This document shows, one piece after another, positions 41,400 through 51,615 of a stretch of 64,000 nucleotides of DNA; the stretch's first letter is position 1, and each line of letters begins with the position of its first letter. Below the pieces are notes generated by a model. The model was given only the letters and a program-made list of their open reading frames with translations. It was not told where the DNA came from and searched no databases. A program made the translations under genes and the position numbers. Source of the DNA: Erinaceus europaeus (taxonomy: Eukaryota; Chordata; Mammalia; Eulipotyphla; Erinaceidae); NCBI RefSeq assembly GCF_950295315.1, contig NC_080171.1:98019445-98083444 (forward strand), in the 5' to 3' direction.

Positions 41400-41650
41400 T
41401 GTGAACAGGGAAATCGATTTCAACTTTATCTCATCTCAAGATCAAACATCTTAAGTGAGATTATTCACATTCCTCCATTGTTTCTAACTCATTTCCTATT
41501 TTCCAGTTGAAAAAACCCTGCCAGAAGCATTCCGTGGCAGAGATTAAAACAATTTTGGAAGCAGGCACCCGATTTTTCTCTTTGGATGGTAAGCAAATTG
41601 GATGTCTGTGAGAAGCAGGCAAATTTTATTATGAACACATAGTTTGCTAC
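41400..41650. promoter_or_regulatory. Candidate conserved block
   Basis: Repeat-free and AT-rich; GATTTCAACTTTATC, GAGATTATTCACATTCC, GGCAAATTTTATTATGAACA. It encloses an exon-like segment at 41507-41589. Confidence 0.42.
41507..41589 (+). other. Possible internal exon
   Basis: A pyrimidine-rich tract and AG (CTATTTTCCAG, ending 41506) precede 83 bases that end before GTAAGC at 41590. Only one frame is open throughout (starting LKKPCQKHSVAEIKTILEAG); the other two are stopped. No family is recognised, and 83 bases is short enough for chance. Could equally be part of a regulatory block or a non-coding RNA exon. Confidence 0.25.
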
Positions 41651-42002
41651 TTAACTATCCTTAAGACCTGGGGTGCTTGTGAGTTCTCAGCAGGAGGGCT
41701 CCAGAGGGGCAGGGTAAATGGCAGGGAGGAAGCTGGAGTGGAACAGACTCCGAACTGCATCCCCAGTATTTTCCTGCACAGTAAGAAGCAGTCAGAGCCC
41801 CATCCATAGGCCCACCTCCCCCAGGAGCACAGTCTCCTGGAATGAAGGAAGAGGACACATTTGCTGGCACCCACCAGGTCCCAGGAACCATACCAGTCCC
41901 TTCCAGTGTGTGATGTCACAAAATTCTTGGGAGTGAAGGGATCTATGTAGCTACTTCTGGGATGAGGAGACTGAGTTAGAAAAAGAAGGGAAGTTGCCTG
42001 GG

Positions 42003-42184
42003 GTTTGAGCAGTAGCAGCGCTGCCAGTAAAGTGCACACATTACCGTGTATGAGGACCCAGGTTCGAGCCTCTAGTCCCCACCTGCAGGGGGAAAGCTTC
42101 ACAAGTGGCAGAGCATTGTTGCCGGTGTGTCCCTCCATTTCTTGTCCCTTTTCTCTGTTTCTACCATACTTTGAAAAAAGGTAT
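42003..42184 (+). mobile_element. SINE-A copy
   Basis: TTTGAGCAGTAGCAGCGCTG head, AGGTTCGAGCCTCTAG B box, CTGCAGGGGGAAAGCTTCAC, GTGGCAGAGCATTG. Truncated before the usual tail, ending by a G run. Confidence 0.85.
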
Positions 42185-42197
42185 GGGGGGGGGGGGG
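42185..42197. repeat. G homopolymer
   Basis: Thirteen G at the end of the SINE; where a tail of A is normal. Confidence 0.95.
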
Positions 42198-42270
42198 TCA
42201 GAAGAAAGGAAAACAAGTTGCCCCAGGTCACCCAGCAAGGTTTTAGTGAGCCAAATTTGTGACAGCTTTG

Positions 42271-43604
42271 GCCCCTTTGGTGGATGTGTTGCAGGGAAAA
42301 GAAAAAAAAAAAAGGGACAGCTCTTCTTTCCCTGCATCCCAGAGTGGGGAGTCTGGCTTGGTCTATGACTCTGGGCAAGAAAATGGGATGGAAAAGACCC
42401 AGTGTAGCTGTAAGCTCTTGGGCCTCCAAGAGTCCTGTCACATTTTGACATTGCCACCCCCACTCCCCATTTAATGGAAAAGTTCATCTTGATTTGACTG
42501 AGATCCCTTTCTGAGTCACTTCAACCCTTGTGTGAATCACACCTGCTCTTCTGTGGGTTGGTGAGCTGGTGGGCTGGGGGGTGGTGCTTCTGACCTGTAA
42601 GGAGGCTTGGACTAGCCAGACTTACCATTTTCTTCTAGAAATTTCCCTCCAGGGTCTCCTTCTCTGGTGGTTGCTGTGTGTCTGTCATCCACACAGTCTG
42701 TCCTGCTGTTGAGTAGCCTTAGCTGGGCACAGTTAGAGAAGGCAGGCTCTCTGGCCCCCAGGGAGCAAAGCCTGGCTGGGGAGATAGCAAAATAGGAGGA
42801 GATCAAGCCTTGCACCCCCTCCCCAAGCACCCTACAACTGCCAGGAGGTGGGGTGACATCAGCTCTGTAAGGTTTTTCCCCAGGCGGTTCCCTTAGCAAC
42901 AGGGCTTGACAGCTGCTGTGGCAGTCTGCTTCTTGAGAGACTCCTGCATCAACCTGTCCAGTCTTCAAGTGGAGACCTTTGCAGGGGTTAGAAGCTGAGA
43001 CTTGAGGCTGTTTCTGTCTGACCCTTGGGGATGGGCTTGGGGGTGAGGGGCTAGGCTGCCCCCAGGTCCCTGAGTTTGCCTGGACTGTTCAGAACCCTCA
43101 GTTGGTCTTTCAAAGCCTTCTACATCCTCCCACCACAAATATTAATTAATGTAATCTAGCTCTTTCCTTTCTCCTACCTTTTGTCTTTCTCTCTCTGATG
43201 CTTCCTTGCTTTTTTTTTTCCCTCGACTCTTGACTTTTCCCTTCCTTCCAAAACACCTGCATTCCACTTGTCTCTCACCCGCACATTAGCAGTTAAAGCG
43301 TCTACACTGACATTTAATATGCTTAATATAGGCCTCAGTGGCAGAGGGTAGGGGGCACAGAGTTCCCACTGTGCTGTGCTGAGGAGGAAGCTTTTCACCC
43401 TTGTGCTCACGAGCAAAGGAAGTCTTCCCTCCCTCCACTGCACAGAAAGGGGTGGTTTCAGTTGGGTCCGTGAACCTCTGGGCTCCTGCCTGCTTTTCTG
43501 TCTATTCCTGGGGCCTCTTTTCTTTTTTCTTCTTCTTCTTTTTTCTTTTTCTTTTCTTCCTTTATTTCTCTCTCTCTCTCTTTCTCTTTTAATTTCTTCT
43601 TTTC
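42271..43604. other. Single-copy sequence with a small AT-rich block
   Basis: No gene. 43250-43345 (GCAGTTAAAGCGTCTACACT, AATATGCTTAATATAGGCC) has the look of a small conserved element. The 264-codon minus frame (41647-42441) crosses a MIR and a SINE, so it is chance. 43510-43600 is T-rich. Confidence 0.42.
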
Positions 43605-43897
43605 TTTTACCTCCCCTTCCCAGGGTATTGCCAGGGCTCAATGCCTGCACAATGAATCCACCACTCCCTATGGCCATTTTTTCCTTTTTACTTTATTATT
43701 ATTATTTTATTTTCACTTGGTGGAACAGAAAGAAATTGAGAGGGGAGAGGGAGGTAAAGAGGAGAGGAAGAGAGACCTCTGCAGTCCTGCTTCATCACCT
43801 GTGAAGCTTCACCCCTGCAAGTGGGGAGTGGGGACTTGAGCCTGGATCTTTGTGCATGGTAATGTGTGCCCAACTGAATGTGCTACCACCCAGGCTG
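43605..43897 (-). mobile_element. SINE-A with Vingi tail
   Basis: Antisense CCAGGGTATTGCCAGGGCTC, CCTGCACAATGAATCCAC (junction), TATGGCCATTTTTTCC, AAAGAAATTGAGAGGGGAG, TGCTTCATCACCTGTG, GAGCCTGGATC, GCTACCACCCAGGC. Complete. Confidence 0.9.
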
Positions 43898-44509
43898 CTC
43901 TGGGACCTCTTTTGTGTGGGCAACCAATGATAATGATGCAGATACCAGGCAAGGGGTCCTTTTGGTCTCTCAAACACATTGCTAGGAGCCTTAATTCCCA
44001 TCATGACACCGATTCCTACCAATAGCCTCTAAGGTGCTGATACTAGTACTCCTCTTATATGGGTGGAAAAATGGGGTTTCTGGAGAGATCCATTTAGGTC
44101 CATTCTCAAAAAATTTTGGTTAGGATCTGGAGAGACCTGAGATTCCAAATGGTAGAGGTGGACATTATCATTAAGGAGGAAAGAGTGTGGGTCTCGGGGG
44201 AATGAACTCCAACTGGAGTGCCCTGGGTTTCCAGGAGACTGAACAAGGAACCAGCCAAGGAGCACAAATTAGAGTCAAAGACTTTTGAGAAGTCAGGAAG
44301 GTGGGGGCTAAGAAGAGGCTGCTGGATTCAACAGCATCATTGGTGATTTCAATGAGTGTCATTCCCAGGAAGATGTGGGAGAAGAAGCTGATGGCAGTGG
44401 GTCAAGAAATTAGTGGGAGCAAAGAAAACAAAGCAGATAATTCCTTTTTCTGCAGGTGCTTGTTGGGGCTTTGTCACTGTGCTAGTGCACTACTCTCTGT
44501 TAACAATTT
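43898..44509. other. Single-copy sequence
   Basis: No recognised element. Confidence 0.38.
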
Positions 44510-44695
44510 TTTTCCCTTTTATTTTTTACTGATTTAAAGGGAGAGAGAGAGGTAGAGAGAAGGAGAGATGCCACAGCATTGCTCCACTGACCATGAAATG
44601 TCCTCTTTATATGATGCTCCCTGAGGTGGCTCCAACCCAGGTCCTTGCACATGGTAAAGTGTGTGCTCGACCAGGTGAGCTATCCCCTCCTTCTC
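44510..44695 (-). mobile_element. SINE-A fragment, diverged
   Basis: Antisense TTTTATTTTTTACTGATTTA, GAGGTAGAGAGAAGGAG, CAGCATTGCTCCACTGACC, TCCAACCCAGGTCCTTGC, GCTCGACCAGGTGAGC. The middle is altered. Confidence 0.68.
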
Positions 44696-44786
44696 CCAAC
44701 CCCTATTCTACCCCCCAACCCACCCAGTAGGCATTTCTTTAGGGGGAGTATTAACTGTGAGATCTGACAGAGATATAGAAAGGTGG

Positions 44787-45066
44787 GGTTGGGCAGTGGC
44801 ACAATTGGTTAATTGCACATAGTACTATGCACAAGGACCTGGGTTCGAGCCCCCGATCCTCGCCTGCAGGGGGGATACTTCACAAGCAGCGGAGCAGGTC
44901 TGCAGGTGTTGATCTTTCTCTCTCCCTCTCTATCCCCCTCTTCCCTCTAAATTTATTTCTGTCCTATTGAATAAAGTGAGAGGGAAAAAAAGGGGGAAGT
45001 GGCTGCCAGGAACGGTGGATTTGTAGTGCTGGCACTAAGCCCTAGTAACTAGAGGCAAAAATATTA
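44787..45066 (+). mobile_element. SINE-A with Vingi tail and exact TGCTGGCA junction
   Basis: Sense copy: GGCAGTGGCACAATTGG head, GGGTTCGAGCCCCCGATCC, GCAGGTCTGCAGGTG, GGAAGTGGCTGCCAGG (Vingi pre-start text), GATTTGTAGTGCTGGCACTA, AAGCCCTAGTAACTAGAGG, A-rich tail. The TGCTGGCACT word matches Vingi's 3' copy exactly. It is the clearest bridge between Vingi and the SINEs. Confidence 0.92.
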
Positions 45067-45124
45067 AAGAAAGAGATATACAGAAAGTTTGAAGGCAGAT
45101 AATTACTTTTGTTATATTCCTGGA

Positions 45125-45163
45125 TTGAAGCTTTTTTTTTCATTTAAAGATCTATTTTATTTA

Positions 45164-45210
<47 letters not shown>

Positions 45211-45330
45211 GTTCACATGAGATAAAGAGAGAATCCAGAGCAACCCAGTACCTGCAACACTGGGGATCAAACTAGAGACCTCAGGCATTCAATTCAGATA
45301 TGCTACCAGTTAAGCCATTTCCCCAGTCAC
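45125..45330 (-). mobile_element. SINE-like tRNA-headed copy (B or C type) with (GA)n
   Basis: Antisense TCTATTTTATTTATTATGAG, then (GA)n at 45167-45206, CCAGAGCAACCCAGTACCTG, CACTGGGGATCAAACTAG, CCTCAGGCATTC, TACCAGTTAAGCC. Family not certain. Confidence 0.6.
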
Positions 45331-45637
45331 AGAAAGAAGGGGTTTAAATGTTGATGAGAAAGTTCCAGCTAAGAGGGAAGAAATGGTGGCCATCAGGTAT
45401 CTGAATCCTGGAGGTGGCAGGAGCTGGAGCTCTGGTGCTGGTGTGGGATTGGTTTCAGCAAAAGAAAAATACCAGTCTCCCCCATCAACCAGGAAGAAAG
45501 GGGGCAATGACAGATGCTGATGGAGATTAGTGAGTACTTTCAAAGGGACAAAGTGGGGGGGAGGGGATGATGAAGTGGGTGGTTTTAGTAAAGTTGGCAA
45601 GGGTGGAGGTTAGAAGAATCAATAAAAACAAAACAAA

Positions 45638-45935
45638 TGGGAGTCAGGCAGTAGCAGTGGGTTAAGCACAGGTGGCACAAAGCGCAAGGACCAGCTTAAG
45701 GATACTGGTTCGAGTCCCCAGCTCCCAACCTGCAGGGAAGTCGCTTCACAAGTGGTGAAGCAGGTCTGCGGGTGTCTATCTCTCCCCATCTCTGTCTTCC
45801 ACTCCTCTCTCCATTTCTCTCTGTCTTATCCAAGAATGATGACAACAATAACTACAACAATAAAACAAGGGCAACAAAAGAGAATAAATAAATAAATATT
45901 TTAAAAATATTTAAAAAAACAACAAGAAGAAGAAA
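45638..45935 (+). mobile_element. SINE-A1 copy, no Vingi tail
   Basis: GGGAGTCAGGCAGTAGCAG, TGGTTCGAGTCCCC, GAAGTCGCTTCACAAGTGG, TATCCAAGAATGATGACAAC, AAAACAAGGGCAACAAAAG, AATAAATAAATAAATATT end. Confidence 0.93.
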
Positions 45936-46185
45936 AACCAGAACTGATGTGAAGTCATTTGAACTTGTGGGCATGAGTTTGTTATGGCATCAAGTGTAGG
46001 GTATATGTCTTCCCAATGTGTTCAGTGATATTGTACTGGTACCTTGAAATTGGCCAGGGTGAAAGTATTTACACCATGGGAATTGACAGATTCTACAAAA
46101 TTTGCAAAGGGTTATTTCTTCTGTTTAACACTTATTATCACATCATGGAGATCCTGCATTGGTCCATGTCTAAGAACACACAGGA

Positions 46186-46396
46186 GGGGCTAGACAGTGG
46201 CACATCTGACTGAGCGCACAAGTTACAATGCACAAGAACCCAACTTCATACCCCAGTCCCCACTTGAAGGGAGAAGCTTTGCAAGTGGTGAAGCAATGTT
46301 GCAGGTGTCTCCATGTCTGCCCTTCTCCATCTCCCCCACCCCTCTTGATTTATCACTCTATATATCCAACACATAAATGAATATTTAAAAAATATA
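46186..46396 (+). mobile_element. SINE-A2 copy, B box lost
   Basis: GGGGCTAGACAGTGGCACAT, AACCCAACTTCATACCCC where the B box should be, GCAAGTGGTGAAGC, CCTCTTGATTTATCAC, TATCCAACACATAAATG. Confidence 0.85.
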
Positions 46397-46439
46397 GGAA
46401 AAACAACAAAGTGGTAAAATTAAAAGGGATAAAATTATT

Positions 46440-47300
46440 TTTCACATATTATATTCTTATTTACTTAGGAAATCCCAAAGATCAACTGGAAACTATTACA
46501 ATTAATCAGTAAGATGCTGACTTAAAAGAAATAGTCAACAATCAATACCTTTCCTATGTACCAGCATTAATCATCTAGAATATATGATGGAAAAAAATAT
46601 GACATTCACAACAGCAACAAAAATATAAAATACGTAACAACAAACTTAGCAATAAAACGTGTGAGACTAAACTTAGCATAAAAATTAGAATTGACTATGT
46701 GGAAATGCCTGCTGTGGTCATGGAAAAGAAAATTAAAATTGTCAATTCCATTAAGATTAAGCCATACATTTAATTTGATTCCAATTAAATCTCAAAAGTA
46801 TCTTCTTACTTGCCAACATCAGTTCATTGGGAGTTATAAATAGATGAGAATGCCTAGGAACAACTTAATAAATAAAATTGATCATGGTGGGAGCAGTTTC
46901 CAAGGTCAGATATTAATATACACATGCCAGGGGGGTGATGTTGTGCACTGTCCACTGTTGAGTCTGTTTCTAGACCAGTGGCTGGTCCAAAGAACTACTC
47001 AATATCTTATTTGTTGAGTGAGTGAATAAATGAATGAGTGAATGAACGAATGAAAATAAAATAGACTATCTTCATGTACTTCCAAGAATCTAGGAGCAAA
47101 TGAGTCCACATAAGAAAATAACTCAAGTGTACGTAACTATTGCATGATAAAGCTGGCATTCCAAACCAGTAGGAAAAACATGAATTATGTAATAAATAGT
47201 GCTGGGATAATTGGCTAACCATTTGAAAAAATACAGTTGGACAATTGGACATATACTAATAACAGGATCAGGTAAGCAAATTATGCTGCTCATTATGATG
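46440..47300 (+). mobile_element. L1 ORF2 fragment, sense
   Basis: AGTAAGATGCTGACTTAAAA, GTACCAGCATTAATCATC, AATTGACTATGTGGAAATGCC, AAAATTGTCAATTCC, GGTGGGAGCAGTTTCCAAGG, GTGCTGGGATAATTGGCTAA are L1 ORF2 words in order, without open frames. Confidence 0.82.
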
Positions 47301-47444
47301 GAATGCTATGGGCCCATAGAAATAATGTTATAGATGAGATCTGTTGGCATGGGTCACTAAATTGCTAGGCAGAAGAGAGAATAGGGAGGGAAATAGTGAT
47401 GTAATTAAAAGGACCTTTTAATTAAAGTTAAAGTTAAACCTTTA

Positions 47445-47555
47445 GTTCTTATTTCACCTCTATGACATCAGCTGCTTAACCTGAAGCAAGTGACTGAAAT
47501 TGCCTGGGCCTCAGTTTCCTCTTTGGGAATGCAGCAATTATAAGAGCACCCACCT
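47445..47555 (+). mobile_element. MIR fragment
   Basis: CCTGAAGCAAGTGACTGAAA, GCCTGGGCCTCAGTTTCCTC, TTTGGGAATGC: MIR core, sense. Confidence 0.85.
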
Positions 47556-47576
47556 TTATTTGCTTTTATTTTCATT

Positions 47577-47599
47577 TTATTTTGTAGATAGAGGCAGAG

Positions 47600-47679
<80 letters not shown>

Positions 47680-47765
47680 GAGACCATAGGACTGAAGCTT
47701 CTTTCAGTGCGGTGGGGACTGGGAATGAACCTGAATCATGTATTTAAAACTCACTAGTTTTGTGG
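47577..47765 (-). mobile_element. SINE-G copy with (GT)n expansion
   Basis: Tail TTTTATTTTGTAGATAGAGG, then (GT)n at 47599-47678 in place of the GA-rich section, then antisense GACTGAAGCTTCTTTCAGTG, GTGGGGACTGGGAATGAACC. Confidence 0.65.
47599..47678. repeat. (GT)n microsatellite
   Basis: About 39 GT units with one TATG interruption. Confidence 0.97.
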
Positions 47766-47789
47766 ACATATAACCACAGGGTCAGGTGG

Positions 47790-47935
47790 GAAGTTTACAA
47801 TTGCTAACATGGCCACTCACTAGATCACTAACTTTCGGCCCTGGAGGCTGTGGGTTCAGTCTCTGGCACCACCTTATGTTAGCGCTAAAGAGAGTTCCGG
47901 TCTCTTTCTGTCTGTCCGATAATAAATAAATTTGG
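47790..47935 (+). mobile_element. SINE-like tRNA-headed fragment
   Basis: CTAACTTTCGGCCCTGGAGG, CTGTGGGTTCAGTCTCTGGC (B box), TCTCTTTCTGTCTGTCC, AATAAATAAATTT tail. Confidence 0.55.
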
Positions 47936-47936
47936 G

Positions 47937-48205
47937 GGGCCAGGAGACGTCCAGTGTAGTAGAGCATATAGTTTACCATGCACCAGGATCTGGGTTTGAG
48001 TCCCTGGTCACCACATGAAGATACCATACAAAGTGGAAGCTTCATGAACAATGAAGTGTTGCTGTGGTGTCTTTCCTCTCTATTCCTCTCTCCTGTCTCT
48101 TACCCTGTTTTAAAAAAAAGGGTTTGTTGGGGGTAGTGGAATCATGCAGATGTGAAGTCCTAGTGAGAACTCTGGTGGCAAACAAAAACTGAATAAATCT
48201 TAAAA
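47937..48205 (+). mobile_element. SINE-F copy
   Basis: GGCCAGGAGACGTCC, GTAGAGCATATAG, CTGGGTTTGAGTCCCTGG, GTTGCTGTGGTGTC, then GGTAGTGGAATCATGCAGAT and CTGGTGGCAAACAAAAAC. The ending looks like the Vingi-type tail replaced or altered. Confidence 0.65.
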
Positions 48206-48234
48206 ATATATATATTTCCTCTTTTTTTAAAAAA

Positions 48235-48378
48235 AAGAATTTATTTATTCATGAGAAAGGCAGAGAGAGAGAAAGAACCAGACATCACTCTGGTACATGT
48301 GCTGCCAGGGATAGAACTCAGGACCTCATGGTTGAGAATCCAATGCTTTATCCACTGGGCCAACTCCCGGACCACACT
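48235..48378 (-). mobile_element. SINE-C copy, best-preserved
   Basis: Antisense AATTTATTTATTCATGAG, AACCAGACATCACTCTGG, GTACATGTGCTGCCAGGG, AGAACTCAGGACCTCATGG, GAGAATCCAATGCTTTATCC, CCAACTCCCGGACC. Read on the minus strand it gives a clean tRNA-like head with TGG...CAGTGGATAAAGC. Confidence 0.85.
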
Positions 48379-48819
48379 TTTTTTTTTAAGTGAAATAACA
48401 GTAAAAATATTAGGAAAATACCAGGTTGGCAGCACTGGCTATCTGGGCTATATTTGGAGAGAGCACACATTATCCCTGCAGGTGAAAGAAGTGATGGGAT
48501 TATGTTTTCTCCATGGAGTGAACATGAGCAGATTGAGGTCTGGGGATGCCCAGAACTCGTGAGGCTGAATGCACCTGCAGTAGCACAGCTAGCCCGTAAT
48601 GGGGGTGAAGGGGGATCAAGCCCCCTGTCCTTCACTGCCATGACTGACATGTTGGTTAGAGGTTTCAAGGTCAGTTAAAGGTCAAGGAAAGGCATGGGGC
48701 AGCAAGGAGAGAGAGTAGAAAAGTTTTTTTTTTTTTTGCTGGGGCAATGTCCCAGGCCAAAGCTTAGAGTTGAGAGGGAGGCAGGCTAGCCAGGTCAGGG
48801 AGGGCCAGGCAGGCCCCTA
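48379..48819. other. Single-copy sequence
   Basis: No gene or recognised repeat; T-run at 48725-48737. Confidence 0.4.
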
Positions 48820-49060
48820 AAACCTTCCAGTCTCCTCCCCAGGCTGCATGCGTCTTTTGTCTACATAAGTGTTATTTCTGAACACGTAATAAACCCCTGT
48901 GCGTTCCAAGCACTCACTTGCTCCCCAGAACCATAGGGCTAAAATGAGTGCTTAATAGGGCTAATGAGGTTTCCATTTTGTTCTGCACCAGAGGGCGCGA
49001 GGAGCCATTGAGAGCAGGCATGGAGGTGGCTGATTAGGGGTAGGACCTGGCCAGCCCCTT
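48820..49060. promoter_or_regulatory. Candidate regulatory block with a CTCF-type motif
   Basis: Repeat-free: TACATAAGTGTTATTTCTG, ACACGTAATAAACCCCTGTG, GAGTGCTTAATAGGGCTAAT. Directly followed by the CTCF-like word at 48985. The mix of TAAT words and a CTCF motif suits an insulator/enhancer boundary; inferred. Confidence 0.45.
48985..48998 (+). promoter_or_regulatory. CTCF-type binding motif
   Basis: GCACCAGAGGGCGC fits the core consensus CCASYAGRKGGCRS at 13 of 14 positions, the mismatch being the first C. No SINE surrounds it, so it was not delivered by a transposon copy I can see. Confidence 0.6.
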
Positions 49061-49369
49061 GGCTGTTAACTCAATGAGCACCTGAGCAGGACTCCCGTGC
49101 TCCGCCTTGCCCTTCTGACAACCATGCTGGAGAGAGGGTGTCACCCCTGCAGGGTCTACTAGCTTCTGTGTCACTCTCAGGCCTCGCCAGCTTCCTTGTA
49201 GACATCAATGGAGAGCCCTGGGCTGAGGTCAGGAGCTCTGACACCGTGACTTCCCTCCCATAAGGCAATCTGTTAACTGGTGGTGAGCAGCTCAACCAGC
49301 TAGTGGGCAGAGTAGGGGAAGTGATCAAGTGGCTGGGGAGAAGGGGTCCCCCACATAGCCTCTTGTGTA
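49061..49369. other. Single-copy sequence
   Basis: GC-moderate with a 112-codon minus frame of no known family. Confidence 0.35.
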
Positions 49370-49476
49370 CCAGGTGACCCGGAGCAAGATAACTTCCCTG
49401 GGTCTCCATTTCCTTGGTTGCAAAATGGGCATAACAAGCATTGTTAAAAGATTTATCTAATGTGACAATATGGGTA
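49370..49476 (+). mobile_element. MIR fragment
   Basis: GCAAGATAACTTCCCTGGGT, CTCCATTTCCTTGGTTGC, AAAATGGGCATAACAAGC: MIR core, sense, ending where a SINE inserted. Confidence 0.8.
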
Positions 49477-49492
49477 AAACTGAAGCCAACCG

Positions 49493-49724
49493 GGAGTCAG
49501 GTGGTAGCACAGTGGGTTAAGCGCACCTGGTGCAAAGCTCAGGGACCGGTGTAAGGATCCCGGTTTGAGCCCCCAACTCCCCACCTGCAGGGGAGTCACT
49601 TCACAGACAGTGAAACAGGTCTGCAGGTGTCTTTCTCTCCCCTTCTCTGTCTTCTCCTCTCCATTTCTCTCTGCCGTATCCAACAATGACAACATCAATA
49701 AATACAACAACAATAAAAAAAACA
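49493..49724 (+). mobile_element. SINE-A1 copy with 16-bp duplication
   Basis: GGGAGTCAGGTGGTAGCACA, CGGTTTGAGCCCCC, TCACTTCACAGACAGTG, TATCCAACAATGACAACATC, short A-rich end. Flanks AAAACTGAAGCCAACC (49477-49492) and AAAACTGAAGCCCACC (49725-49740) differ at one base. Confidence 0.95.
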
Positions 49725-49827
49725 AAAACTGAAGCCCACCACCAAGCCAGTGCTTGTAAAACATCCCTGCTGTTACTATAAGCCCTGCTATTCATCCCAG
49801 CCAGCCCAGCCCAAGGCAGTCTGGCCT

Positions 49828-50500
49828 ACTGTCTTAGTCCACCTGGGTTGCTATAACAAAAACACCATAGACCAGGTGGCTTATAAACAGCAAACATTTA
49901 TCACTTACAGTTCTAGTGGTTGAAAGCCTAAGGTCAGAGTACCAGCATGGACAGGTTCTGGGAGAAGACCCTCTGGGCTTCAGATACTGACTTCTCAAGG
50001 GGAAAAGGGAGATTTCTCAGGCTGATTTTGTCAAGGGGCTAATTTCAATCATGAGAGCTCCAATTTTATTTTTATTTTACTATAATTTTTTTATTTACTT
50101 GTTGGGTAGGGACAGGAATTGAGAGGAAAGGGGGTGATAGAGAGGAAGAGAGACACCTGCAGCACTGCTTTACCACTTGCATAGCTTTCCCCCTAGAGGT
50201 GGAGATCAGGGCCTCAAACCTGGGTCCTTGTGCATTGTAACATATGTGGTCAACCAGGTGTACCACTATCCAGCCCCCGAGAGATCAATTTCATAGCTTC
50301 ACCAGACTATAACACCCAGCCAGTTCAGGTCAGTCCAGCCCAGCTATTCCCAACCCTTATTCTATCCTAACCAAATTGGGTGATAAGGGTCTTCCTTCAC
50401 CCTCTTGGGCAGGTGCCCCTTGATCACTTAGCACCACTTTGTGATATAAGGGTCACTTAGAGAAGTGTCATGGCTGCCACACTCCTCACCAAGTCCTCTG
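49828..50500 (+). mobile_element. Ancient mammalian interspersed repeat, split by a SINE
   Basis: CTTAGTCCACCTGGGTTGCT, ATAACAAAAACACCATAGAC, GGTGGCTTATAAACAGCAAA, ACAGTTCTAGTGGTTG, AATCATGAGAGCTCC are text I know from a common mammalian repeat (source class not recalled). Interrupted at 50067-50278. The right half is less clear. Confidence 0.55.
50067..50278 (-). mobile_element. SINE-A copy
   Basis: Antisense TTTACTTGTTGGGTAGGGAC, CACCTGCAGCACTGCTTTAC, TCAAACCTGGGTCCTTG, ACCACTATCCAGCCCCC. Possible imperfect target duplication: GAGAGCTCCAATTT (50053-50066) and GAGAGATCAATTT (50279-50291). Confidence 0.85.
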
Positions 50501-50944
50501 GACAAAGAAGTGAGAGCTCAGAGACTACTATTGATGCCAGGTTCTGAACCAAAGGATTTGAGAGACTGAGACAGCCAACTCAATACCCTAAAGTCTCCCT
50601 TAAAACTGCTCATGGATTCTTGGAAACTGTGACTTTAAGCAAAACTACATCTAACCACAGCAGGTCTTTGAATAATGTCCTTCTGCACTAGCCAGGGTTT
50701 CTTTTTTTTTTCCTCATCAATAGTTTTAATGATGTAATGTTGAACAATGCATTAGTCATACTGTGTAATTCTGACTCCAGACTTCTTCATATCAATAAAA
50801 CCAAGGACCTTAGGACTGAAGGATCACTTAGAGAAGAGTTGGTACCTGGTTGAGCTATTTCCTGAACCCTAACTCTGGGCTGAAATTAAGGCTCTGTTTT
50901 TTTGTTAGTTTGTTTTTGTTTTTTTCCTTTTCTTTTTTCTTTCT
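50501..50944. other. Single-copy sequence
   Basis: Nothing recognised; T-rich at 50895-50945. Confidence 0.38.
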
Positions 50945-51218
50945 CCTTTCCTTTTGCCACCAGTTATTACTGGGGCGTCGTGCCTGTACGATAACTCCCC
51001 TATTCCTTGTGGCCATTTTTTTCTTTCAGATAGAAACAGAGAAAAACAAAGGGAGTAAAAGAGCGAGGGAGAGACAGAGATATCTGCAGCACTGCTCGAC
51101 CTCTCATGAAGTCTCCCCCTGCAGGTGGGGACCTAGGGCTTGAACCAGGGTCCCTTATGCATGGTAACATATGTACTCTACCAGGCGTGCCACTTGACTG
51201 TCCCTCCTCCAAGATTCA
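50945..51218 (-). mobile_element. SINE-A with Vingi tail
   Basis: Antisense TGCCACCAGTTATTACTGGG, GTGCCTGTACGATAACTCCC (junction), TGTGGCCATTTTTTTC, GCAGCACTGCTCGACC, CTTGAACCAGGGTCCC, CTCTACCAGGCGTGCC. Confidence 0.87.
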
Positions 51219-51227
51219 CCTCTTTTT

Positions 51228-51512
51228 TTTCCCCAATATTTATTTATTTATTTCCCTTTTGTTGCCCCTGCTGTTTTTTTATTGTTGTTATAGTTATTAT
51301 TGCTGTTGTTATTGATGTCGTTGTTGTTGGATAGGACAAAAAGAAATGGAGAGAGAAGGGGAGAGAAAGATAGATACCTGTAGACCTGATTCACTGCCTG
51401 TGAAGTGACTCCCCTGCAGGTGAGGAGCCGGGGGCTCAAACCAGGATCCTTAGACCAGTCCTTGCACTTCAAGCCATGTGTGCTTAACCCGCTGCGCTAC
51501 TGCCTGATGCCC
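51228..51512 (-). mobile_element. SINE-A1 copy, no Vingi tail
   Basis: Antisense TTTATTTATTTATTTCCC, TTTTGTTGCCCCTGCTG, GTTGTTGTTGGATAGGAC, CACTGCCTGTGAAGTGAC, GGGGGCTCAAACCAGG, GCGCTACTGCCTGATGCCC. Possible imperfect duplication AGATTCACCTCTT and GGATTCATCTCTT. Confidence 0.92.
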
Positions 51513-51519
51513 AGGATTC

Positions 51520-51615
51520 ATCTCTTACAATCTCTATGACCTAGGACAAGTTACTAGCTTCTGTGTGCCACAGTTTTCTCATCATAAAATGCAGATATTG
51601 ATAATAACCTTTTTT
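51520..51615 (+). mobile_element. MIR fragment
   Basis: TCTCTATGACCTAGGACAAG, TTACTAGCTTCTGTG, TTTTCTCATCATAAAATGC, GATAATAACC: MIR core, sense. Confidence 0.82.

Larger units (their letters stand above)
41895..42270 (-). mobile_element. MIR fragment, antisense, split by a SINE
   Basis: GGGATGAGGAGACTGAGTTA and GAAGGGAAGTTGCC before the SINE, AACAAGTTGCCCCAGGTCAC and CCAGCAAGG after. The MIR words on the two sides overlap around GTTGCC, as expected for a target duplication. Confidence 0.72.

Noticed and set aside
41647..42441. 264-codon minus-strand frame, the longest outside Vingi
   Set aside because: It runs through an antisense MIR and a sense SINE and has no domain or codon signature; the continuity is chance.
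43174..43677. 167-codon Lys/Arg/Glu-rich minus frame
   Set aside because: Produced by a T/C-rich tract joined to a SINE tail.
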